From: Algoriphagus hitonicola | GTDB lineage: Bacteria; Bacteroidota; Bacteroidia; Cytophagales; Cyclobacteriaceae | NCBI RefSeq assembly: GCF_900113375.1 | Contig: NZ_FOPC01000016.1 | Coordinates: 1 to 64,000, forward strand | Length of the DNA: 64,000 nucleotides | Direction of reading: 5' to 3' | Part shown: one piece after another, positions 17,969 through 25,609 of the stretch | Layout of the letters: every line of letters begins with the position of its first letter | Position numbering within the stretch: position 1 is the stretch's first letter | The notes under the pieces: generated by a model | The model's input: only the letters and a program-made list of their open reading frames with translations | Databases searched by the model: none | What the model was told of the DNA's origin: nothing | Position numbers and translations under genes: made by a program

Positions 17969-19031
17969 CAAGGACTTTGTTCCCTATACTCTTTCAAGTC
18001 ACTCCAAGATAAGTGATTGTTTGCAAGCCATTGACAAAAATAAAAAAGGCTCTATCTTCTTGATGGGAGAAAACAATAAGCTATTGGCATCACTTTCTGA
18101 TGGAGATATCAGAAGAGCTTTTTTGAAGGGGGCCAAATTGGAAGATAATGCCATTACATTTTCGAACCAGAAGCCTTATTATATTGAAGATTTACAAATC
18201 GAGAATTTCAACATTTCGGTTTTTGAGGAGAATAACTTTAAGCTTATTCCAGTCTGTAATCCAAAAAAAGAAATTGTTAGTATTTTAAGTATCGAGAAAG
18301 GCGTAGCCTATCCGCCAATTGACAACTATGTGGTCTTAATGGTTGGTGGCAGGGGGCAACGTCTTTCCCCTTTGACTCAAAACACACCCAAACCTTTGCT
18401 CAAGGTAGGTAACAAACCCATTTTACAGACTATTTTAGAGCGATTAAAATTGTTTGGATTCCAAAATATCATCCTTTGCACCAATTACTTATCTGATCAT
18501 ATTGAAGATTTTTGTGGTGATGGAACAAGGTTTGGATTAAATATAAGTTATTACAAAGAGCTCATGAAACAGGGGACTATAGGAGCTGTTAAGTTTTTGG
18601 AAGATAGTTTGAAAAAACCATTTCTAGTCATGAATGGAGACTTACTCACCCTGCTTAATTATAGGGATTTACTTGAGTTTCATTTAGAACACCTAGCCGA
18701 ACTCACTGTAGGTTGCGCTAACTTTAAATATCAGGTTCCCTATGGAGTATTGAGGACTGAGGGTAGAAAGATAGTAGGACTTGAAGAAAAACCGCACTAT
18801 AGATTTCTCATCAATGGAGGGATCTATGCTTTGAATCCAGACACCCTAAGGCTGATACCAGATAAGTCTTATTATGACATCACTGATTTAATAGAGAAAA
18901 TCATTAACCAATCAGGAAACGTTGCGGCTTATCCCATCGAGGATTATTGGTTAGATATTGGACAGCCTAAGGATTTTGAGAAAGCAAATTTTGATTTTGA
19001 AAGATTATTTAAAAATGTTAACAATGATTGA
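17955..19031 (+). CDS. CBS-domain sugar-1-phosphate guanylyltransferase (PtmE-like)
   Basis: The 358-residue protein has a CBS-pair regulatory region at about 10-115 and a sugar nucleotidyltransferase domain from 124 to the end. The signature is MVGGRGQRLSPLT (129-141) followed by KPLLKVGNKP (146-155); FLVMNGDLL and DYWLDIG are further landmarks. The same CBS plus nucleotidyltransferase fusion occurs in Campylobacter PtmE, which makes GDP-glucosamine-type sugars for legionaminic acid synthesis. That parallel, together with the neighbouring dehydratase, suggests that the pathway here starts from a GDP-HexN(Ac). It overlaps its neighbours by 14 and 8 bp. The nucleotide (GDP) is inferred from the family, not seen. 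Confidence 0.82.
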   Translation: MLINNKDFVPYTLSSHSKISDCLQAIDKNKKGSIFLMGENNKLLASLSDGDIRRAFLKGAKLEDNAITFSNQKPYYIEDLQIENFNISVFEENNFKLIPVCNPKKEIVSILSIEKGVAYPPIDNYVVLMVGGRGQRLSPLTQNTPKPLLKVGNKPILQTILERLKLFGFQNIILCTNYLSDHIEDFCGDGTRFGLNISYYKELMKQGTIGAVKFLEDSLKKPFLVMNGDLLTLLNYRDLLEFHLEHLAELTVGCANFKYQVPYGVLRTEGRKIVGLEEKPHYRFLINGGIYALNPDTLRLIPDKSYYDITDLIEKIINQSGNVAAYPIEDYWLDIGQPKDFEKANFDFERLFKNVNND

Positions 19032-20022
19032 CTATAAAGACAAAAAAGTATTTGTGACAGGAGCTGCTGGATTTATAGGCAGCCATTTGGTAGAAGAATT
19101 GGTGAAAAGCGGTGCCCAGGTAAGGGCTTTGGCTCATTATAATTCATTTTCCTCCATCGGAAACCTTCAATATTTATCCAAGGACATCCTGGGACAAATT
19201 GAAATCGTATTCGGAGATGTTACAGATGCATTTTTGATGGAAAAATTCACCAAAGATTGCCATGTAGTTTTCCATTTGGCAGCATTGATCGGGATTCCGT
19301 ATTCTTACATAGCTCCTGCCACCTATGTCTCCACCAATATCAATGGGACATTGAATATGCTGGAGGCCTGTCGGAAAAACCAATGTGAAAAATTGTTGGT
19401 CACTTCAACTTCAGAAACTTATGGCACGGCACTTTATGCCCCGATCGATGAAAAACACCCTCTTCAAGGCCAATCTCCTTATAGCGCTACAAAAATAGGT
19501 GCTGATAAAATTGCTGAAAGTTACTTCCTGTCATTTGGTTTGCCCGTTTGCATTTTCAGGCCCTTCAATACCTACGGACCCCGACAGTCCATGAGGGCGG
19601 TAATTCCAACCATTCTATCCCAACTTTTGGATGCCAACTGTGATGAAATCAAGCTTGGTTCCCTCTCCCCTGTCAGGGACATGCTATTTGTGAAAGATAC
19701 TGCACGTGGTTTCATGTTAGCAGGTCTGTCTGAAAAAAGCAACGGAGAGGTCATCAGTGTGGGAACAGGAATAGGCTACACCATAGGAGATATAGTTGAA
19801 TTGGCTAAGAAAGTTACAGGAATTCAAAAACCAGTTATAGAGCAAAACACCCGAATACGCCCGGAAAACAGTGAAGTCTTGAAGCTAATCTGTGACTATT
19901 CCAAAGCAGAGACACTGCTAGGTTGGACTCCAACTACCAGCCTTGAATCAGGATTGGAGCAACTCAGAGATTTTATCATGGAGAATTCTGCCAATTACAA
20001 TGCTTCCAAATATTATGTGTAA
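19024..20022 (+). CDS. legB: NDP-HexNAc 4,6-dehydratase (LegB-like SDR)
   Basis: This extended SDR (333 residues from this ATG) shows GAAGFIGSHLVEEL at its N-terminus, TSTSETYG, YSATKIGADK (Tyr-xxx-Lys) and FNTYGPRQS, as in LegB-type GDP-GlcNAc 4,6-dehydratases and related epimerases. It would form the 6-deoxy-4-keto sugar, the first committed step towards a 9-deoxy nonulosonate. Longer forms starting at TTG 18958 or ATG 19015 are possible, but MIDYKDKKVFVTG at 19024 gives the normal family beginning. The stop shares one base with the next start (TAATG), so the genes are translationally coupled. Confidence 0.8.
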   Translation: MIDYKDKKVFVTGAAGFIGSHLVEELVKSGAQVRALAHYNSFSSIGNLQYLSKDILGQIEIVFGDVTDAFLMEKFTKDCHVVFHLAALIGIPYSYIAPATYVSTNINGTLNMLEACRKNQCEKLLVTSTSETYGTALYAPIDEKHPLQGQSPYSATKIGADKIAESYFLSFGLPVCIFRPFNTYGPRQSMRAVIPTILSQLLDANCDEIKLGSLSPVRDMLFVKDTARGFMLAGLSEKSNGEVISVGTGIGYTIGDIVELAKKVTGIQKPVIEQNTRIRPENSEVLKLICDYSKAETLLGWTPTTSLESGLEQLRDFIMENSANYNASKYYV

Positions 20023-20885
20023 TGGAGTATTTAGGAAATCAAAAGCCTGTCAATAAAATCAAACCAGAAGTCTCTGTATGCATACAGACTTTTCAGCATG
20101 CTAAATTTATCGGTATTTGCCTGGAATCCATAGTCAAGCAAGAAACAAGCTTCCCCTTTGAAATTCTAATTGGCGAGGATTGCAGTACTGACGGTACAAG
20201 AGAAATTTGCGTGGAGTATGCTGAAAAATATCCGGATCTGATCAGACTTTTTCTTAGAGAACCCAGTTCAAAAATAACAATTGAGGATAAAAAGTCGGGA
20301 AGAGCCAATTACCTTCAAAATTTCAAGGATGCAAGAGGAAAGTATATCGCAGTGGTCGACGGAGATGATTATTTTCTCAATTTAAAAAAACTGCAGATCC
20401 AGTATGATATTATGGAAGCCAACCCGGAGTGTATTATCACTGGAAGTGATACAATATATACCTATGATGGAGACCCACCTTTGCCATTCACCTCAACATA
20501 CGATACTTCGATTATAAAAAAAATAAATAAATACAGCGGCGTATTACACTATGGCCCTAGTTCGTCTCGTCTGTTCAGGAATGACATCACAACACTGTTA
20601 AATTCCAAGGCAATTTTAAAAACAAGAGTGTTTGATATGCCTCTATTACATTACCTATTAAACAAAGGAGAATTTTGGATAACCAAAGAAAATTTAGTGG
20701 CATACAGAATCCATTCAGGAGGGCACAACAGCGGCAATAAAAATATTATTGCAAAAAGTAATTTTTCACATGTGTTTAGGTATCTCTATGAAGAAAAACT
20801 CATTGGATATACCCAATATAGAGTACATCTAGCTAAGAACTACCTGAGAATGGGCTATATTATCCTTAAAAATCTAAAAAAATAG
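20022..20885 (+). CDS. Family 2 glycosyltransferase
   Basis: A GT-A fold is evident: SVCIQTFQHAKFIGICLESI at the start (about 20-40), LIGEDCSTDGT, then the metal-binding VDGDDYF (about 110-116). The 287-residue length is usual for cytoplasmic GT2 enzymes that add one sugar to a lipid-linked glycan. The start codon overlaps the stop of the LegB-like gene by one base. It probably extends the glycan that carries the nonulosonate; GT2 enzymes use ordinary NDP-sugars, so it is unlikely to be the CMP-sugar transferase itself. Confidence 0.85.
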   Translation: MEYLGNQKPVNKIKPEVSVCIQTFQHAKFIGICLESIVKQETSFPFEILIGEDCSTDGTREICVEYAEKYPDLIRLFLREPSSKITIEDKKSGRANYLQNFKDARGKYIAVVDGDDYFLNLKKLQIQYDIMEANPECIITGSDTIYTYDGDPPLPFTSTYDTSIIKKINKYSGVLHYGPSSSRLFRNDITTLLNSKAILKTRVFDMPLLHYLLNKGEFWITKENLVAYRIHSGGHNSGNKNIIAKSNFSHVFRYLYEEKLIGYTQYRVHLAKNYLRMGYIILKNLKK

Positions 20886-20890
20886 CCTGA

Positions 20891-21925
20891 ATGCTGATTA
20901 AAATATTTAATAAAATACGAAAGCTGAAAGGAAGATTTTTTTTCAAAAACAAGAGCTTTGAAAAAGAAAAGGAAAAGGTCTTAATAATGATCTTTAATCC
21001 AAAAATCAATTTTAGAACGATTTTAAATCTCAGTTACCATCTTTACGAAAAAGGATTAGTTACATATTTATTTAGCATTTCCCCAAAACATTATATCAAT
21101 TACCTTGAATTGGGTGAGAGTCAAAGATACATCAAGTTCTTCCCATTTTTTCCTGTTGGAAAAATTCAAATATTCACAGATTCATCTAAGCTTAGTGAGC
21201 TCTTTAAAAACATTAAACTTATAAAGCCGATCACTTCGGCAAAACAATACAGTTTACCAAACGCAATTCCTTATTTTCCCTACCCTGATTCATTGATAGC
21301 ATTCGGTCAATACGATTTAAAAAGAAAAAGGGCTCCCAATAAGCCCTATGTAATTACCTTCTTCGGAAATCACCGAAGCCCTGAATATGGAAAGTTTGAT
21401 AGTTTTTTAATGGATAAATTTAATGTAGTAGGTAGACAGTCTACAGTTAAATATCTTTTTGAAAAGTACGATGACCAGGAAGTCTTTTACCATCAAGGTA
21501 TAAGAAAGATTCAACTTAGAGATAACCTTGTCCTAAAAATCAACTACAATGTTTTTAAGATAGATCCTCAAAGGTACCTGAATGAATTAACGGACTCTGA
21601 CTTCTTTTTAAGTCTTCCCGGCGTCATCATGCCCCTTACACATTCAATTATTGAAGCATCCCTTTTAGGAAACATCCCTGTTGTCAATTATAACAGCTAT
21701 TTCTCAAATAAATTGGACGATACTAATTCTTTGAAATACGATTCTTTTGAATCTTTAGAGGAAGTTTTTGATCAAATAGATCAAATGCAGCCTTCCGAAG
21801 TTTTTGGAAAAAAGATTAAACTAATTCAATCCATCCATGAATACCTTGACTTTGACTTTTCCAACCAAAAGGAATTTTTAATCACCAATGAAAACCTGGA
21901 TATGCTAAAAAAATTTGAAGCTTAA
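20891..21925 (+). CDS. Unclassified protein with GT-B-like C-terminus; candidate nonulosonic acid transferase
   Basis: This 344-residue soluble protein, with a basic N-terminus (LIKIFNKIRKLKGRFFFK), has no signature that assigns it to a named family. The C-terminal part SDFFLSLPGVIMPLTHSIIE, followed by ASLLGNIPVVNY, resembles the donor-site region of exostosin/GT-B-type transferases (Pro-rich loop, Glu, GxIPV). It is the last gene of the plus-strand operon, 5 bp after the GT2 gene. As a CMP-nonulosonate needs a dedicated transferase and no other candidate is present, it is the best guess for that role; this rests on context only. Confidence 0.55.
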   Translation: MLIKIFNKIRKLKGRFFFKNKSFEKEKEKVLIMIFNPKINFRTILNLSYHLYEKGLVTYLFSISPKHYINYLELGESQRYIKFFPFFPVGKIQIFTDSSKLSELFKNIKLIKPITSAKQYSLPNAIPYFPYPDSLIAFGQYDLKRKRAPNKPYVITFFGNHRSPEYGKFDSFLMDKFNVVGRQSTVKYLFEKYDDQEVFYHQGIRKIQLRDNLVLKINYNVFKIDPQRYLNELTDSDFFLSLPGVIMPLTHSIIEASLLGNIPVVNYNSYFSNKLDDTNSLKYDSFESLEEVFDQIDQMQPSEVFGKKIKLIQSIHEYLDFDFSNQKEFLITNENLDMLKKFEA

Positions 21926-22031
21926 CATCTTGGCATCATCACTCTTGCCAGACATTAAGCTTCAATACTCTAGTGCGTCCTTACTTGACACTTAAACTTA
22001 GGATTACATTTCAGGGCTTCATTTCAAAATT

Positions 22032-22886
22032 TTAATCAGTGACTTTTCTCCTGTTATAAAAGCCCAATTCACCAAACTCTTTGGCAGAAAACAGTTCTTT
22101 TCCCGCCATGAGAATCAGATCATGGGTTCGCTTTACCAGATCTACATTTTTGGAAAGCCTTTCCCTTTTGTGATCCCACCAGATACTGTCTTCAATACCA
22201 ATGCGGACTCCTAAGCCCATCGCAACAGCAGCCATAGATATAGGCAATTGGTAGTCTCCAAGACCAGCAAGGGAAACAAAATGGTCATCTGGAATTTCCT
22301 TTAAAGCCAAACCGATATGACTGAAATCCGGCTGGAATCCGGCAATGTTTCCAAATAAAAGGTTCCAATAAAATGGTCCCTCAATAATTTTTTTCGAAAT
22401 TAAATATTTACCGTAATTGACCATACCCAAATCGAAACATTCAAGCTCGGGGACTACACCAAAATCATTCATTTTTTGAGCTAAAGACATGATCATATCT
22501 GGAGCATTCATAGAGGCCTGTCTGACAAAATTCAAAGAGGACAAAGTCAAGGAACACATGTCAGGCATCAATTCGATCACTTCGGACCTTTTCTCAAATT
22601 CCGGAAAATTTCTTCCTGAACTGCTTCCACAGATCACTAAATCAGGACAATGTTTTCTGATTCCCTCAAAAATCTCTCTATACATGGATTTGTGATAGGT
22701 AGGTGTTCCATCTTCTTCTCTTACATGCAGATGCGCAATTGTAATTCCTACTTCATAGGCTTCATGCGTTTGTTCAATGATCTCACTTGGTGTAATGGCT
22801 ACAAAAGGTGTCATATCTTTCGTTGGAACCATTCCTGTAGGACAAAAATTGATCACTGTTTTATCCGGATAAGTAGTATTCTTCAT
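22032..22886 (-). CDS. BKACE-family enzyme (3-keto-5-aminohexanoate cleavage-like, DUF849)
   Basis: The 284-residue TIM-barrel protein has the Zn-binding motif HLHVR (52-56) and the Glu of IGIEDSIWW (Glu232), which together form the metal site of BKACE enzymes. That family converts a beta-keto acid plus acetyl-CoA into acetoacetate and a CoA ester, with widely varying substrates. The usual lysine-degradation partners (Kdd, Kce, Kal genes) are absent. Instead it lies 87 bp downstream of a NeuD-like acyltransferase within a glycan region, facing the nonulosonate operon. A role in providing an unusual acyl-CoA for sugar N- or O-acylation is possible but unproven. Confidence 0.85.
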   Translation of the reverse strand: MKNTTYPDKTVINFCPTGMVPTKDMTPFVAITPSEIIEQTHEAYEVGITIAHLHVREEDGTPTYHKSMYREIFEGIRKHCPDLVICGSSSGRNFPEFEKRSEVIELMPDMCSLTLSSLNFVRQASMNAPDMIMSLAQKMNDFGVVPELECFDLGMVNYGKYLISKKIIEGPFYWNLLFGNIAGFQPDFSHIGLALKEIPDDHFVSLAGLGDYQLPISMAAVAMGLGVRIGIEDSIWWDHKRERLSKNVDLVKRTHDLILMAGKELFSAKEFGELGFYNRRKVTD

Positions 22887-22973
22887 TTGTATTTTAGGTT
22901 ATTTATTCAATAATATCAATTATCAGGTGGGCTTCGATTATAAAAGCAAAAATGTCTTTAAAAATACTCAAAT

Positions 22974-23630
22974 TTAAAGTTTGTTTTCTTTCACAACCTT
23001 GCATGGATTACCAAATGCAACAGAATTTGTTGGTATATCCTTTGTCACAACGCTTCCAACTCCTATAATGGAGTTTTCTCCAATTTCAATATTGTCCCGA
23101 ACCACAGTGCCAGAACCTATGATACAATCATCTCCAATTTTTATCTTACCCGACAACACCACTCCTGGATTGATATCGCAAAATTCTCCAATATCATTGT
23201 GATGACCTACAGTCACCCCCCTTTTCAGATATGTTCCAAAACGGATTTTTGATTGGGGTCCAACAGTTACGCCGGGCTCCACAAAAGTTGCATTTTCAAG
23301 TAACGAAGCAGCGGAAACGTATGAATTAGGCATGACCAACTGAACAAATTGTTCCCTACTCACCCCATAATTCTCTTGGAAGAACTCGAAAACCAATCTC
23401 TTCGTCCTCCCTCCTGCTGTTCCAAAAAAATATTTATCCGTTTGAACATTATTTAATTCAGCATGATCTAGAATAGCATAATCTACCTTCTTGACAGGTA
23501 AAAACGGTTTAAAATCTACAGCAATATTCGTATAAAGATTAAAATATTCTATCTGATACAAATGCTCTAAGGCATCAAAAATCAAGGCAACAGAATCTTG
23601 GGAAACCCCTAATAACTTTATCTGATTCAT
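22974..23630 (-). CDS. NeuD/PglD-family left-handed beta-helix acyltransferase
   Basis: The C-terminal half of this protein (218 residues from this ATG) consists of hexapeptide repeats (VEPGVTVGPQSKI, IGDDCIIGSGTVV, IGENSIIGVGSVVTKDIP) ending in the usual AFGNPCKVV, so it is a trimeric CoA-dependent acyltransferase. His residues in GVTVGHHNDIGEF are suitable catalytic bases. The N-terminal half (MNQIKLLGVSQDS...) is the sugar-binding Rossmann-like part of the NeuD family, though it lacks the clear Gly-rich loop. A TTG at 23684 would extend it by 18 residues, but the ATG at 23630 fits the family. Likely sugar O- or N-acylation, perhaps of the nonulosonate or its precursor. Confidence 0.85.
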   Translation of the reverse strand: MNQIKLLGVSQDSVALIFDALEHLYQIEYFNLYTNIAVDFKPFLPVKKVDYAILDHAELNNVQTDKYFFGTAGGRTKRLVFEFFQENYGVSREQFVQLVMPNSYVSAASLLENATFVEPGVTVGPQSKIRFGTYLKRGVTVGHHNDIGEFCDINPGVVLSGKIKIGDDCIIGSGTVVRDNIEIGENSIIGVGSVVTKDIPTNSVAFGNPCKVVKENKL

Positions 23631-23787
23631 ATAAACTTCATCATTGAACTGATTCTCTCTATTCTTCTCTACTGATGTTCGCAAAACAAAGCCCTAATCT
23701 GCGCGAAAACAGGTGCACTTTTTACCCTAAAGTAAAATCTAAGATAACTTTTATTTATTTATCACCCTGATACGTGTATTGCTGTCC

Positions 23788-24702
23788 TTATCCGGCTTTT
23801 TGTTGCTTTTGGATAATGACTTTAGATCCAAAGTAATAATTTAGGTTCACAAGCTTTCCAACTTTCTTTAAAAGGTTGTAGGTAAGCTTACTCCTGTTCC
23901 CCTTTTTATTGGTTTTAATATTATACCATACATCCATATCCGGAAAATATTCCATCCTTGATGTTCTAATTTTACCTTTATGAAATTTTTTGGCTTTTCT
24001 TTTAAGCCAACTGAAAGAAACATAGTCATGGAGAACAGGAGGATAAGGCCATGAAGGGTCATGAATTTTCAGTCCAAAACCAAAGACTTTAGCAATCGGT
24101 ACTTTAATAAATCTCGGCAACCAGTGAATCAGGTATTTGCCGGTATCATGGGAATCCTTTAAGGTCCACCTGTTTGGAGTACTAATGAAAAGGCAACCAC
24201 CGTCACTATTTACAAGTGAAAAGACCTTTTTAAAACATTCTTCCTGATCCCATGAAGGAATATGTTCCAGCACTTGAATAAACAATACTACATCAAATTG
24301 CTTTGAAACCTTCTCAGGATCAATTTCAAAAACATTCTTATTTAGAATATTGACGTTTTTAATACCCAACTCATCAAGCCTTTGCTTGGTCAATTCAACA
24401 CCACCATTATCAATGTCCCAAGACTCCAAGTACTTACATTTATTTGCCAATTTCCAGGTCAGGTTGCCATCCCCACAGCCAAGTTCCAGAACAGAGGCAT
24501 CTTTAAGGTTTACAAAAAACTGATCAATCATATCCAGCTCTTCGGAATAGTATTCATTTGACTCTCTGAATGGAGGGTTGGAAATCAACTCTTCAAACTT
24601 CAGATTACTCTCCTCTGCCCCTTCGTATTGCCCACTGGTATGCCAACGATAGTACTTTTTATGAAAATCAGAAGATAAATTTTGAAATGTTTTAAAATTC
24701 AT
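23788..24702 (-). CDS. Class I SAM-dependent methyltransferase
   Basis: The 304-residue protein has motif I VLELGCGDGN (71-80), an acidic motif II at SWDID (about 94-98) and a post-II segment VLFIQVLEHIP, as in UbiG/COQ3-type methyltransferases. Its N-terminus (YYRWHTSGQYEGAEESNLKF) is shared with methyltransferases of surface-glycan clusters. It lies 22 bp after the SDR gene at the end of cluster A and probably O-methylates a sugar of that glycan, which may cap chains. The target is not visible from sequence. Confidence 0.85.
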   Translation of the reverse strand: MNFKTFQNLSSDFHKKYYRWHTSGQYEGAEESNLKFEELISNPPFRESNEYYSEELDMIDQFFVNLKDASVLELGCGDGNLTWKLANKCKYLESWDIDNGGVELTKQRLDELGIKNVNILNKNVFEIDPEKVSKQFDVVLFIQVLEHIPSWDQEECFKKVFSLVNSDGGCLFISTPNRWTLKDSHDTGKYLIHWLPRFIKVPIAKVFGFGLKIHDPSWPYPPVLHDYVSFSWLKRKAKKFHKGKIRTSRMEYFPDMDVWYNIKTNKKGNRSKLTYNLLKKVGKLVNLNYYFGSKVIIQKQQKAG

Positions 24703-24724
24703 AATGTAGGTTATTATTCGATAT

Positions 24725-25609
24725 TCAATTTACGTTATTAAGAAAATTTGATCCATCCGTATTCCAATTCAGGTCAGAGTTCGCCTTTTTACTGCTGAAA
24801 GTAAGGCTTTTTGTAAGCTTATCCAGGCTATATGTATTGAGGGGAAACATTGGAAACAGATCACCTAATTTTGCTAAAATAGAAAAAAAGCCAAGTGGAA
24901 TAGAAAAAATTTTCTTTGAGTATTTTTTCGCATAGTATTCTTCTATTTCTGATAATTTGGGGTTGGGCTTAGAAACTAAATTATATACTCCCGGTATACC
25001 TTTTAAATTGGTGAAAAAAACTGCTGCATCTTGCGCCGAAACAACAGACTTTTCAGCATCTGAATTACCTATCCGTATATAATATCCTTTCTTTATCGCA
25101 TTTTCCATTTTACCCAGATTCCCTGGAGCATCTTCACCGAAAATCAAAGGCAGCCGAAAAATGTAAAGATCAATATTATTTTCCTTTGCCCAACACTGAA
25201 GAAATTTCTCAGCCGCTATTTTACTTTTAGCATAGGGACTATCCCCATTCAATGGGCTTGATTCATCTATTTCCAATCCGGTATCAAGCCCATAAACAGC
25301 TACTGTGCTGATGAAAATAAAAGTTTTTGGTCTATGCACCAATCCCTTGACCAAATTCACAGTACCCTGGAAATTAACATCTGAAAACTCCTGTTCTTCA
25401 TCTGCCATCTTGGGAATCATATGAGCTTTTCCTGCTGCATGGATGATTAAATCATATGCAGGAAGTTCTGGGCTTTCTAGGCTGAGATCACAAGAAATAT
25501 CATTGATCTTCGACCTTCCAATGGTTTGGATCTGGTGGCCTGCATCCTGAAATGCCCTATGAATAAATCCTCCGAAGAATCCTGTACCTCCTGAAAGTAA
25601 GACTTTCAT
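24725..25609 (-). CDS. NAD-dependent sugar epimerase/4-ketoreductase (WbpV-like SDR)
   Basis: This 294-residue SDR has GGTGFFG at 7-13, STVAVYG at 101-107 and the catalytic Tyr126-xxx-Lys130 (PYAKSK). The C-terminal part is hydrophobic and variable. SDRs of this kind, following a WbuB-like transferase and often next to a WecA-type gene, reduce a UDP-4-keto-HexNAc (UDP-QuiNAc or FucNAc formation). It overlaps the upstream WbuB-like gene by 4 bp (ATGA type). Here the expected WecA-type partner lies 22 kb away at 1182-2156. The precise product is an inference. Confidence 0.8.
   Translation of the reverse strand: MKVLLSGGTGFFGGFIHRAFQDAGHQIQTIGRSKINDISCDLSLESPELPAYDLIIHAAGKAHMIPKMADEEQEFSDVNFQGTVNLVKGLVHRPKTFIFISTVAVYGLDTGLEIDESSPLNGDSPYAKSKIAAEKFLQCWAKENNIDLYIFRLPLIFGEDAPGNLGKMENAIKKGYYIRIGNSDAEKSVVSAQDAAVFFTNLKGIPGVYNLVSKPNPKLSEIEEYYAKKYSKKIFSIPLGFFSILAKLGDLFPMFPLNTYSLDKLTKSLTFSSKKANSDLNWNTDGSNFLNNVN

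Noticed and set aside
18958-19023. Longer TTG-initiated start for the LegB-like gene
   Set aside because: It would add 22 residues inside the end of the PtmE-like gene with no family resemblance; ATG 19024 gives the usual SDR beginning.
22969-22976. CAAATTTA (minus strand TAAATTTG) as promoter of the BKACE gene
   Set aside because: It overlaps the stop codon of the upstream gene, lies in very AT-rich DNA where such matches are frequent, and has no -33 element.
23631-23684. TTG start of the NeuD-like acyltransferase
   Set aside because: The 18 extra residues are polar and not family-like; MNQIKLLG at 23630 matches the usual N-terminus.
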